19,374 nt of DNA from the NCBI GenBank assembly GCA_002331625.1, contig DCZN01000060.1, positions 3,476 through 22,849 of the forward strand, given 5' to 3'. The notes under the pieces are model-generated. The model was not told the DNA's origin. It did no database searches and saw nothing but the letters and a program-made list of their open reading frames with translations. Position numbers and translations under genes: made by a program. The stretch is from Nitrospira sp. UBA2083. GTDB lineage: Bacteria; Nitrospirota; Nitrospiria; Nitrospirales; Nitrospiraceae. This document shows, one piece after another, positions 1 through 8,084 of this stretch; within the stretch, counting starts at the first letter, position 1; every line of letters begins with the position of its first letter.

Positions 1-3000
1 CACCCAATACTCCCACTCGTCTTTCTTTGGGCTTCGGTAATCAAACAGCCACCAGAGAGAGCTGGCTTCCGTCGTCCTACCTTGAACGGCCTTATGATCG
101 AAGAGCGGCCACAAGAACCAGAACTCCGACTCATCCTTGATGTGGTCGCTCGTGTAGCGGAAGAATGGGAAGAGTCGGTTTTCGGTATATGTTGGACTCG
201 TCGAGCCGTAGTACAAGGACAGTGGAGCAATCCCAATTGCGCCGGTGCGGCTCTCCTGTGTGTTCGCCTCATACTCATGGCTCCAGATGGGAAAGAGGCG
301 AACTTTCGTCCCGGTAGGAGTCCACGCTTTGTAGTAGAAAGAGAGTGGGCCGATGCCCAACACGCCAAGTGTGCGTTCCTTGGTTTGATGATTTTGGAAA
401 TCGCTCCACAGCGGGATGACGATATTTCTCGATTCCGTCGCCGAGTTCTCATGCCACCAGATCGGAAACAGGTGCTCGGTTGTGCCGACCGCCGTTTGCT
501 CATGGGCGAACCAGGACAACGGTCGAATGCCGATCAATGAGAGGTTCCACATGCTCCTTTCTCGCTCATAGTCCCAGAGGGGAGAGAACCGGTTGCGCGC
601 GCCGGTCGGACTGCCGGCGAAATGGGCTAGGCTCACGGGGGCGATTCCCAAGGCGGACACGCTCCAGGCCTGCGCACTCTGGTCCCGCCAGACGTTCCCC
701 AATGGGAAGAACGTGTCCCTGGTCTGTTGCGGATCGGCCTGATGCCAATAGAGCCACAGCGCATTCCATGTCGTGGCGTCTGCCGTCAAGTCGTAAGAAT
801 AGTGATACAGGGGAAAAAGGCGATGCGTGCTGAGCAGCGGTGTATGCTCCCAGTTGAACAGGGTAAGCGCAGGCATCTCACCGATCCGGGGGAGTCCAAC
901 CAGCGACACACGGCTTGAATCAGTTTGGGTGTCCCGCTCCATGTCCGCCAGAGGCAGGATAATGGTCCGCGCATGAGATTCCGTCTGCCAATGCCACCAG
1001 AGAAATGCCGCGTACCAATCCAGCCTGTTGGCTTGTTCGTCACTGGCATACCAATAGAGCGGCAAGAGTCGATGCGTGATTGCGGAAGGGGTTCGATCCA
1101 GGGAAAAGAGCGAGAGGGTCGGACCGGCCCCATCGTGGGGGAGACCAAGGACGGAGAGCCGTTGATGTTCCAGTTCCGCGCTGTACTTGTAGAGCAGGGC
1201 GGCAGAATGCGAATACCCGATGGGGGACGACTGATACCGGAACATCGTCAGCGGACGGATGCCCAACACACCGACGTCGCGCTCGTCCCGTTGCCGGTCA
1301 TGCGCGATATCCATGATCGGGAGAAAGACATCCCGCATTTGTTGCTCTGTTTCCCGATGCCACCAAAGCAGGAGGGCGTCCCAGTCACGCGTCTTGGCCT
1401 CATCGTCTCGCCGATACTGGTAGATGGGAAACAACCGGTGTGCCGTCACGGAGGGAGTCTCCACTCGTTCGAAGAGGGATAGCGTCGGGAGGGTGCTGAA
1501 CTTGGGCCAGCCGATCATCGAGAATCTGCTGGTTGCTCCTGCCTGGTCATAGTCGTACAGCGGGAAGAGATAAGAGTGGCTCGCATCCGGGCCTCTGCCA
1601 TAGTTGAACAGGGTGATTGGCTTGAGCCCCGCAAAGTTCAGCTCCATCGTGCCCGTCTCGTCATCGCGTTCGTATTCATGCAGAGGAGGGAGTGTATCGA
1701 GCAGATACGATCCTTTTTCCAGGTGCCGGTATAGGAGCAGGGCCGACCAATTTACTTCCTTCGTTTCGTCGTTTCGCTCAAATCGATACAACGGGAACAG
1801 GCGGGTTAAAAAGTACGTCGGTGAGCCGCCCTGTTCATAGAGCGACCAGGCGAAGGCCCGCTCGCGAGGCGGGAACCCTGCTAAGGATAGCCGCCACTTG
1901 CCTGTGGGGGTACTCTGATAACCGTAGAGCGGGAAGAGACGGTTGGCGGTACCAGCCGAACTCGACTCATGGTGGAACCATGTGACCGGCTTGACACCCA
2001 ACAGATCCAATTCCCACTCCGGCTGTTGTCGCTGCCAAGCTGCTTCCCAGAGCAGCAGAAATCGATCCTCGCCTTGTTTCGGGGTGGATTGGTGCCGGTG
2101 CACAAAGAGCGTCTCTATTGTGACGTCGTCCGCGGCAAGATCGTGGCGGTAGCGATACAAGGGGAAAAGGCGATTGGCGAATAGCGTGGGGCCACTTTCT
2201 TGATAGAACATCGCGAAGTCCGACACCCCGATGACTGACAACTCCCGCCAGTCCCCATTGCGCTTCCAATCATACAAGGGGAAGAAGCGGTCACGGACGG
2301 AAGTGCCTTTGGCATCATGACGATAGAGCGAGAGCGGGCCGGACATCAACGCGGACCAGTGCCACTCTTCGGCCTCGGGATGGTCATACTGGTAGAGCGG
2401 GAACAATCGGTGGCCAAGGCCTTCTGGACTCTTCCAGTACCGGAAGAACGAGAGCGGGCCGAAGCCGAGGACATCGGTGCGGTGCGTCTGCGTTGTAAGA
2501 TCCTCGCTCACTCGGTACAGGGGCATCACCTGATGCCATATCGTTTTGGCGTCGTAGCCGTATCCGGCCAGCGAGAATTGATTAACGCCCAGGAGCGACC
2601 ATGTGAGGCGGTTTTCCTGGCGGTCATGTTCATAGGAATACAACGGAAACAGGCTATGGGCGGTGAGGGTAGGACTAGTGCGCATCTGAAAGAGCGCAAG
2701 GAAGTCCAGCTCACTGAGATCGTCCGTCGTCGAATACGAGTAGCGATAGATCGGAGACAGCCGATGAGAGTAGTGCGTCGGTGTCGAGGTATGCTCATAG
2801 AAGGCCAGTGCCGGAGCGGTCGTTTGTGGCACAGGCGGCAGTCCAAGAGCTGAAAGGCGCGTTTCTTGAGCCAAGGTATCGGTCAGCGAGCCGTAGAGCG
2901 GGAAGACATAGCTCAGACTTGTCTGGGGTGTGATGGACCGACCATAGAACGGAAGCAGATAACGATACCCGGTTCCCTCTTTGTGGTTCTGGCCTGAGAA

Positions 3001-3330
3001 GTAGAACGGCAAGATCCTGGTCTCATACCCGTTCTGGTCCGTTCCATAGTGGAATAGCGGGAAGAGGATATCCCACTCCTTGAGATCGGTCCGTGTGTCA
3101 TAGGTGGCGATCGCCAGGGGACCGAGCACGTAATACCGATGGTAATAGTCGCCGCGCTGATGATGTCCATAGAACGGGACTAGGTAGGTGTAGCTCCAGT
3201 CTTCCGCGGCGTATTCGAAGTAGGCGGGGAGGAAGACGGTGTAGCGTCGTGACGGGTCCTCCGCATGCCAATACAGCGGAAGAAGCTGGAAGTACGAAGC
3301 ATCGCCCTTGCGTTCGGAAATGCCGAGAGG
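1..3330 (-). repeat. Protein-level tandem repeats within the giant ORF (LFPLY-x-Y units)
   Basis: In the minus-strand translation four elements recur in order. A is LFPLYxY followed by a charged loop. B is WxALLLYWH. A' is FLPLxD followed by a charged loop. C is LGIxPLSLFxY followed by SPTxxxHR. Clear A elements lie near 1797, 1435, 1066 and 818, so some super-units are about 120 residues (360 bp) and others about 80. The DNA copies are diverged, which is why short runs such as gtagagcgggaag keep returning on the plus strand without long identical repeats. The N-terminal third is less regular. Confidence 0.75.
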
Positions 3331-3642
3331 CCACAGCACACTCTGCCGATGATAGTCCTCAGCCGGATTCATTTCGCGGGAATACCAGGGAATGAGTGTG
3401 AGCCGGGAATAACTCCCCCGTTCCTCTGTGGAATAGAGATAGAGAAACGCTTGCGTAGAAGTTGTGTCCCCCTTAGTTTCCCTGCAATAGAGAAAGCCTA
3501 GGCAAAAACGCGATCGTTCTTCCGTATTCTCGGACGCTTCCGACAATGGGAGGAACCCCATAAACAACGACGGTCCTACTAACAGTTGGAGCTGAAGAAG
3601 CCACATGATCAACACTCGTCGACACAAAACATGCATCAGCAC
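1..3642 (-). CDS. Giant secreted Tyr/Trp-rich repeat protein, family unknown (C-terminus beyond window)
   Basis: The minus strand is open without a stop from about position 3,880 to the left edge, and about 1,214 codons lie after the chosen start. The start is GTG at 3642, six bases after a GGAGG ribosome binding site; an ATG at 3636 is the alternative. The first 36 or so residues form a signal peptide: basic VLCRR, a Leu-rich core, then FLPLSEA, with likely cleavage before SENTEE. The rest is about thirty copies of a short motif close to L-F-P-L-Y-x-Y, alternating with LG-x-x-PLSLF-x-Y and W-x-ALLLYWH elements joined by charged loops (ERDDE, RDDEAK). The only cysteines are one in the leader and two just after it. 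The pattern suggests repeated beta-strands in a periplasmic or outer-membrane protein. I recognise no named domain and propose no function. It is divergent from the downstream aldolase/phosphatase gene. Confidence 0.85.
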   Translation of the reverse strand, partial: MLMHVLCRRVLIMWLLQLQLLVGPSLFMGFLPLSEASENTEERSRFCLGFLYCRETKGDTTSTQAFLYLYSTEERGSYSRLTLIPWYSREMNPAEDYHRQSVLWPLGISERKGDASYFQLLPLYWHAEDPSRRYTVFLPAYFEYAAEDWSYTYLVPFYGHHQRGDYYHRYYVLGPLAIATYDTRTDLKEWDILFPLFHYGTDQNGYETRILPFYFSGQNHKEGTGYRYLLPFYGRSITPQTSLSYVFPLYGSLTDTLAQETRLSALGLPPVPQTTAPALAFYEHTSTPTHYSHRLSPIYRYSYSTTDDLSELDFLALFQMRTSPTLTAHSLFPLYSYEHDRQENRLTWSLLGVNQFSLAGYGYDAKTIWHQVMPLYRVSEDLTTQTHRTDVLGFGPLSFFRYWKSPEGLGHRLFPLYQYDHPEAEEWHWSALMSGPLSLYRHDAKGTSVRDRFFPLYDWKRNGDWRELSVIGVSDFAMFYQESGPTLFANRLFPLYRYRHDLAADDVTIETLFVHRHQSTPKQGEDRFLLLWEAAWQRQQPEWELDLLGVKPVTWFHHESSSAGTANRLFPLYGYQSTPTGKWRLSLAGFPPRERAFAWSLYEQGGSPTYFLTRLFPLYRFERNDETKEVNWSALLLYRHLEKGSYLLDTLPPLHEYERDDETGTMELNFAGLKPITLFNYGRGPDASHSYLFPLYDYDQAGATSRFSMIGWPKFSTLPTLSLFERVETPSVTAHRLFPIYQYRRDDEAKTRDWDALLLWWHRETEQQMRDVFLPIMDIAHDRQRDERDVGVLGIRPLTMFRYQSSPIGYSHSAALLYKYSAELEHQRLSVLGLPHDGAGPTLSLFSLDRTPSAITHRLLPLYWYASDEQANRLDWYAAFLWWHWQTESHARTIILPLADMERDTQTDSSRVSLVGLPRIGEMPALTLFNWEHTPLLSTHRLFPLYHYSYDLTADATTWNALWLYWHQADPQQTRDTFFPLGNVWRDQSAQAWSVSALGIAPVSLAHFAGSPTGARNRFSPLWDYERERSMWNLSLIGIRPLSWFAHEQTAVGTTEHLFPIWWHENSATESRNIVIPLWSDFQNHQTKERTLGVLGIGPLSFYYKAWTPTGTKVRLFPIWSHEYEANTQESRTGAIGIAPLSLYYGSTSPTYTENRLFPFFRYTSDHIKDESEFWFLWPLFDHKAVQGRTTEASSLWWLFDYRSPKKDEWEYWV

Positions 3643-4151
3643 AGAAATCCTCCATTTGCGGGTATAGCCATCGCATTGGTTATGTGAATGCATCTGTTCC
3701 CTCGTCCGTTTCTTCAACAGCCCCGTGACGGGCCGTCTGAAGAGCAAACGAAGTGCCTCAGCCTTGAGCAAATGGGGACCAGAAGAGGAAGGTTGATATG
3801 GAGCGGTCGGACGGTTCGATATTGTGGAGGCTGTCTGCGGTGCAATAATGCAATAAAAGGGGCACTGAGCGTCAATCTAATTCCATGGAGTGTGCGCATG
3901 TCAGCCGTATATCTTCGGTGTGTAGCCTGGGCAAGGAATTGTCTTCTGTGGCATCTTGCCTCTTCGAGGACTATCTCTCTGTAGCCGCCTACCCCAACCA
4001 ATTGCCTGATCCCGGTGTCATGCATCCTGCCTCCATGGACGGAATCACGGGAATCCGTGGACGATCGTCGATGAGTATTGTGGCATCGAGATTGCTCAAT
4101 TTTTGATGAGGCAGGAACTGTGCTCATCGTTCTCGACAGAGGAGTATCGCC
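3643..4151. other. Divergent intergenic region, 509 bp
   Basis: This stretch separates the minus-strand repeat gene from the plus-strand aldolase/phosphatase gene, so it should hold both promoters. Short open frames exist on both strands but have no convincing ribosome binding site or recognisable product. A small inverted repeat, CACGG-GAAT-CCGTG, lies at 4046-4059. No RNA gene or mobile element is visible. Confidence 0.5.
3661..3688 (-). promoter_or_regulatory. Possible promoter of the giant repeat gene
   Basis: Read on the minus strand, TTCACA and TATACC are separated by 16 bases and lie just upstream of the GGAGG ribosome binding site of the repeat gene. Both boxes are imperfect matches to the housekeeping sigma consensus, so this is only a candidate. 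Confidence 0.25.
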
Positions 4152-5255
4152 ATGAAAGTCACCCTCAGCATCATCAAAGCCGACATCGGTTCGATCGGGG
4201 GCCATATCTGTCCATCTCGGCAACTATTGGAAACCGTTCAGCGCTATGTGGCTCAGCATAGTTCGATGTTGATTGACCACTACGTCAGCAGTACCGGTGA
4301 CGATATCGCGATCTTAATGAGTCATCGACATGGTGTGGGATACGAGCCTGTTCATAAACTGGCGTGGGACGCATTCCTTGCAGGAACCGAAGTGGCCAAG
4401 CAGCAGGGGCTGTACGGGGCCGGTCAGGATTTGTTGAAAGATGCCTTTTCCGGCAATGTGCACGGGATGGGGCCGGCCGTGGCGGAGATGGAATTCAACG
4501 AGCGGCCGAATGAGCCTTTCCTGTTCTTCGCTGCCGACAAGACCGATCCTGGCGCCTTTAATCTTCCGCTGTACCTGGCTTTCGCCGACCCGATGAACAC
4601 TCCGGGCTTGATGTTGGCACCCAACATGGCGCAAGGCTTCAGGTTCGTCATCATGGATGTGAATCACACGGAAGGAGATCGGATCATCGAGCTCAGTGCC
4701 CCGAAGGAATTGTACGAGATCGCCGCGCTGCTGCGTGACACCGAACGGTACGTGGTGGAGTCGGTCTGGTCCGTCTCCAGCGGCGAACAAGCCGTGGTGG
4801 CTTCTACCTCACGACTGCATAACATCGCCGGGAAGTACACCGGCAAGGACGATCCCGTGATGCTGGTTCGGGTGCAGAAGGATTTTCCCGCGACGGGCGA
4901 GATCATAGCGCCTTATGCGATCGGCTCGTATGTGGCCGGCGGCATGCGGGGTTCTCACCAGATGCCCTTGATGCCGGTCCCGCTGCAGTCGGGCATCAGT
5001 TACTTCGATGGTCCTCCGGTGATCACCTGTGCCGCGTTTGCCATGCACGACGGGCGATTCACCGAGCCAGTGGATGCGTTCGCTCATCCGTTCTGGAATC
5101 GAGTCCGCGACACGGTCTCCGACAAAGCCATCGGTATGCGACGCCAAGGGTTCTTTGGTGCGGCCATGCTACCCATGGCGGAACTGGAGTATACCGGCAT
5201 CATGGAAAACCTGAAGGCGCTTGAACCACGATTCCACGTGCGTACCAATTCGTGA
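4152..5255 (+). CDS. fbp: Fructose-1,6-bisphosphate aldolase/phosphatase (class V, archaeal type)
   Basis: This is a 367-residue cytosolic enzyme of the bifunctional FBPA/P family. It condenses dihydroxyacetone phosphate with glyceraldehyde-3-phosphate and then dephosphorylates the product to fructose-6-phosphate, making gluconeogenesis one-way. The N-terminus MKVTLSIIKADIGSIGGH is the family signature, with metal ligands Asp11 and His18 and an STGDD motif near 48-51. By my count Tyr229 and Lys232 lie in the YTGKDDP motif. They match the residues described for the aldolase Schiff base in archaeal members. Tyr347 probably corresponds to the third catalytic tyrosine. The length is typical and the protein appears intact. 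The ATG follows a GAGG ribosome binding site. It is convergent with the SufB-like gene, 62 bp away. Confidence 0.95.
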   Translation: MKVTLSIIKADIGSIGGHICPSRQLLETVQRYVAQHSSMLIDHYVSSTGDDIAILMSHRHGVGYEPVHKLAWDAFLAGTEVAKQQGLYGAGQDLLKDAFSGNVHGMGPAVAEMEFNERPNEPFLFFAADKTDPGAFNLPLYLAFADPMNTPGLMLAPNMAQGFRFVIMDVNHTEGDRIIELSAPKELYEIAALLRDTERYVVESVWSVSSGEQAVVASTSRLHNIAGKYTGKDDPVMLVRVQKDFPATGEIIAPYAIGSYVAGGMRGSHQMPLMPVPLQSGISYFDGPPVITCAAFAMHDGRFTEPVDAFAHPFWNRVRDTVSDKAIGMRRQGFFGAAMLPMAELEYTGIMENLKALEPRFHVRTNS

Positions 5256-5317
5256 TCAGACAGGGCCGAAGTGTTCTGCGTCAGCCGTGGGGTTATGGCG
5301 TAGAGCAAGAGGGTCGA

Positions 5318-6253
5318 TCAGCGCAGCATCCCGCTTACGATCAACTCCACTGCTTGCTCCGGCGTGAGTCCGCGCGCCATCAACGTTTCTAATTCTTTCT
5401 TGTCCACGCTGCCGATGGCGGCTTCGTGGGTGACTTTGGCTTCGGGATGAAACACTTTCACAATAGGGATTGCGCTGGCGTGGGCCTTGCCTTGCACGAC
5501 TTCCATACAATCCACGTGACCGCGGGCTCCTCTTGCATGGGCTTCGGTGATGCCGGTGATTTCCGCACGCGCTTCGTCCTCCAGCACCACACGCGTCTTG
5601 ATCAGGCCTCGCGACCGTTCCCCGCGGAGCATGACGGCTTCCTTGAGCAAGATCCGATCAGTCTTGTGGGCGAAGATCTTGGCAGTAAGTTCGGCGATGC
5701 CCTCTTCTTCTATCTCAACGAGATAATCGATATCGAGACTGCCCACGGAACCGGACAACAACGAGAAGTCTGAAAAGTACCGCGCCCCTTTGCCGATTCT
5801 GATCGATGCATGGGGAAGCACCCGCATCCCACCGTGCGGACCATGGTAGTGGCCCTCGGTGTACGACAATGAGGCGCCTGGCCCGATATTGATCGTGGCC
5901 TGCATGCGATGCTGTGCGGCGGTGGCGACGGGAAAGAGGCAATGGGAGAGCACGCGGGCCGTTGCCCGTTCTTCCACGAAGACGTCGATGTGAATGCGTT
6001 GACTGCCGGTCGGATAGGCCAATCCAAAACACAGATGGATAGGCTGCGCGATGGTCACACCAGCTTGAATGGTCATCTTCCCGACGATGGCATCCGAGGT
6101 TTCTTCCAGATCTAGACGGAGTCCAGGCACAGACCGTCGGCTCAGGATGTGATGGCCGTGTCCAACGACATGTGCGATCTCTTTATCCGCGAGGATCGTC
6201 GGCTCTGCGCCCACCATTGGTAAGACGCGGGTGAGTTCCTCAAGCTCGGACAT
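5318..6253 (-). CDS. sufB: SufB/SufD-family Fe-S cluster scaffold protein, short (SmsB-like)
   Basis: This 311-residue protein has the SufBD beta-helix core and C-terminal helices. The tail around His276 (THEAAIGSVDKKELETL) and the following helix matches the conserved SufB/SufD end. Cys249 in HVDCMEVVQG sits where SufB has its functional cysteine, and a His-rich EGHYHGPHGG motif lies at 133-142. It is far shorter than E. coli SufB (about 495) and resembles the minimal archaeal-type SufB that works with one SufC. The start at 6253 overlaps the end of sufC by 14 bp, implying translational coupling. A longer frame reaching 6493 only re-reads sufC out of frame and was discarded. It should assemble or transfer Fe-S clusters in the cytosol. 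No SufS, SufU or SufE gene is in the window. Confidence 0.88.
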   Translation of the reverse strand: MSELEELTRVLPMVGAEPTILADKEIAHVVGHGHHILSRRSVPGLRLDLEETSDAIVGKMTIQAGVTIAQPIHLCFGLAYPTGSQRIHIDVFVEERATARVLSHCLFPVATAAQHRMQATINIGPGASLSYTEGHYHGPHGGMRVLPHASIRIGKGARYFSDFSLLSGSVGSLDIDYLVEIEEEGIAELTAKIFAHKTDRILLKEAVMLRGERSRGLIKTRVVLEDEARAEITGITEAHARGARGHVDCMEVVQGKAHASAIPIVKVFHPEAKVTHEAAIGSVDKKELETLMARGLTPEQAVELIVSGMLR

Positions 6254-6968
6254 AGCCGCAGACCTCTCCATCGCATCGGACGCAAGTCCGCCCGCGAAAG
6301 TGTTCGATGACATGGGCCGGATCGCCGGAAAAAATGATCCGCCCGTTGCACAATTGGGAGGCCGAGTCTGCGATCGCAGCGACTTCTTCCTGATGAGTGA
6401 TGAGCAGGACCGCCCCACCGTTTTCCTTGATTGTGCGGATGACGTTGATGATGTGGTTGATCGAGAGCATGTCGATCCCGGCAGCAGGCTCATCGAGAAT
6501 CGCCAGCATCGGCTTTATCGACAGCACAGATGCCAGCTCGATGCGATGGCGTTCCCCTCCACTGAGGGCCTTATCGACTCGCCGATTCAGGTAGCGCTCT
6601 GGGTCCAAGCCGACTTGGACAAGCATCGGTTCTGGATGGGACTCGGAACGGCCTAATGTCAGGTATTCGCGGATTGTGATCCCTTCGAACCGAGCCGGTT
6701 CCTGCCAGGCCAGGGTCAAGCCCAGCTTCGCCCGCTCATGCATCTTGAGCGAGAGAAGGTCCGCGCCGTTGAACAGCACGGTTCCCGACGTTGGGACGTA
6801 CCCCTCGCAACCCATGAGTAAGTAGGCGAGGGTGGTTTTACCGGAGCCGTTTGCACCGAGGAGCGCATGGATTTTTCCGGGCTGGATCGTAAAGTCGAGT
6901 CGATCGAGAATCTTCTGATCGCCCACCACAAAGGTCAGATTGCGAATGTCTAAGAGCGGAAGAATCAC
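6240..6968 (-). CDS. sufC: SufC-family Fe-S assembly ATPase (SmsC-like)
   Basis: This cytosolic ABC ATPase energises the SufB-like scaffold encoded directly downstream. Visible motifs are Walker A GANGSGKT (about 38-45), the signature LSGGE, Walker B LAILDEPAAGID and the H-loop ITHQEE. The family normally begins at a motif like LLDIRNLTF, which supports the GTG at 6968 (242 residues). The frame stays open to an ATG at 7112, which has a better ribosome binding site (GAAGGGTGG). That start would add about 48 Pro/Thr-rich residues that look non-conserved, so the start is unsettled. The last 14 residues hold an unusual cysteine cluster, C229-x2-C232-x4-C237. The 14-bp overlap with the SufB-like gene makes this a two-gene operon. 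Confidence 0.9.
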   Translation of the reverse strand: MILPLLDIRNLTFVVGDQKILDRLDFTIQPGKIHALLGANGSGKTTLAYLLMGCEGYVPTSGTVLFNGADLLSLKMHERAKLGLTLAWQEPARFEGITIREYLTLGRSESHPEPMLVQVGLDPERYLNRRVDKALSGGERHRIELASVLSIKPMLAILDEPAAGIDMLSINHIINVIRTIKENGGAVLLITHQEEVAAIADSASQLCNGRIIFSGDPAHVIEHFRGRTCVRCDGEVCGYVRA

Positions 6969-7272
6969 AACATACCACGCCTTTTGAGTTGAAGGTGCAT
7001 CATACATGCCCCAGGACAATGCTGACGTAGGAAGCGTGATACGGGTCTGCTGATTTGGAACCGTGGCGTTCTGCGGCAGGGGTGCAGAAACCGGTGTGGA
7101 AATAGTCCTCATGGTTCCACCCTTCGCAGTCATCTCTAGCTGGACTTGTGATCAAACCTCATGCTGATTCATCAACGACTTCCTGCCATGGGACGTGACA
7201 TGGGATGATTATGGCACCGTCATTGCTGTCAGTGAGGGTTGAGCTGAAGGCGATGTGTGTTAGGTGATCGAC

Positions 7273-8013
7273 ATGAAGACAACGGTTGTCTCAGAGCGGG
7301 ATAGGGTTCTGAAAGAAGTACGTGCGGCCCTGGAGAGGGAGCCGCGCATCAATTTGCACAGATTTCCCGTTGAGATGGAATTTAGTGACGGGGTTCTCAC
7401 TCTGGAAGGTGAGGTCGAACATATCGCGGCGAAGAAGCTCGGCCTAGAGCTGGCGATCTCAGTCCGCGGTGTGACCGGTATTGTCGACCGTCTTCATATC
7501 ACCCCGGCGACACGTATGGGAGATGGAGCCATCTTGGATGCGGTGCGCGATGCGCTGCTCCAGGAACCGACGCTCCTGAACTGTTCTATCCACGTACTCC
7601 GAAAGGGACAGCTGGAACTTGTTCGTAAGCTCACCGACGAGCCCCGTGGATCGATACGAGTTTCCGTCAATAACGGAGTCGTGTTGCTCGATGACCATGT
7701 GACCGGACTCACGCAGAAGCGGTTGGCCGGTGTGTTGGCCTGGTGGGTTCCAGGGAGCCGCGACGTCATCAATGGGATGGCAATCGTCCCAGATCAGCCA
7801 GACTCGGATGAGGAGATGGCGAAGGCGGTGCGGATCGTTCTCAAGAAAGACCCCTTTGTGAACGATGAGCGCATCCGTGTGGCTGCCCGGCAATCCGTCG
7901 TCACGCTCGAAGGCGATGCGCCCTCTGCACCGCAGAAGGAAATGGCCGAGTTCGATGCCTGGTACGTCTTTGGTGTGGACAAGGTTGTAAACAATTTAGA
8001 GATTCGCCCGTGA
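7273..8013 (+). CDS. Triple BON-domain protein
   Basis: This 246-residue protein has three consecutive BON-like modules, at about 7-75, 83-170 and 178-246. Each has the helix followed by a strand pattern such as GVLTLEGEV, GVVLLDDHV or SVVTLEGDA, and then an ending such as GVTGIVDRLHI or GVDKVVNNLEI. BON domains bind phospholipid or other ligands and are common in osmotic-shock and envelope proteins. No signal peptide or membrane segment is seen, so it is probably cytoplasmic or peripheral. ATG at 7273 is preferred over an in-frame GTG at 7264 because TTAGG lies eight bases upstream. It is followed 71 bp later by hsp20 on the same strand, consistent with a stress role. Confidence 0.85.
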   Translation: MKTTVVSERDRVLKEVRAALEREPRINLHRFPVEMEFSDGVLTLEGEVEHIAAKKLGLELAISVRGVTGIVDRLHITPATRMGDGAILDAVRDALLQEPTLLNCSIHVLRKGQLELVRKLTDEPRGSIRVSVNNGVVLLDDHVTGLTQKRLAGVLAWWVPGSRDVINGMAIVPDQPDSDEEMAKAVRIVLKKDPFVNDERIRVAARQSVVTLEGDAPSAPQKEMAEFDAWYVFGVDKVVNNLEIRP

Positions 8014-8084
8014 ATCGAATCACTGTGTGATAGCCGCATGAATCGAGAACGACGGATAGCATAACCCAGCAAGGAGGATCTGCC

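Noticed and set aside
1..3300. Recurring DNA words (tagagcgggaa-type) that could be read as a CRISPR or satellite array
   Set aside because: Spacing is irregular, copies are diverged, and the pattern is explained by protein repeats in one reading frame.
82..3501. Many plus-strand open frames of 60-185 codons across the first 3.5 kb
   Set aside because: They are shadows of the continuous minus-strand repeat frame; none has a ribosome binding site or recognisable product.
4046..4059. CACGG-GAAT-CCGTG inverted repeat before the aldolase/phosphatase gene
   Set aside because: Short stem with no T-run and no second copy; kept only as a note in the intergenic entry.
6254..6493. Upstream extension of the SufB-like gene to 391 residues
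   Set aside because: The extra 80 residues are an out-of-frame reading of sufC; the ATG at 6253 gives the family-like N-terminus.
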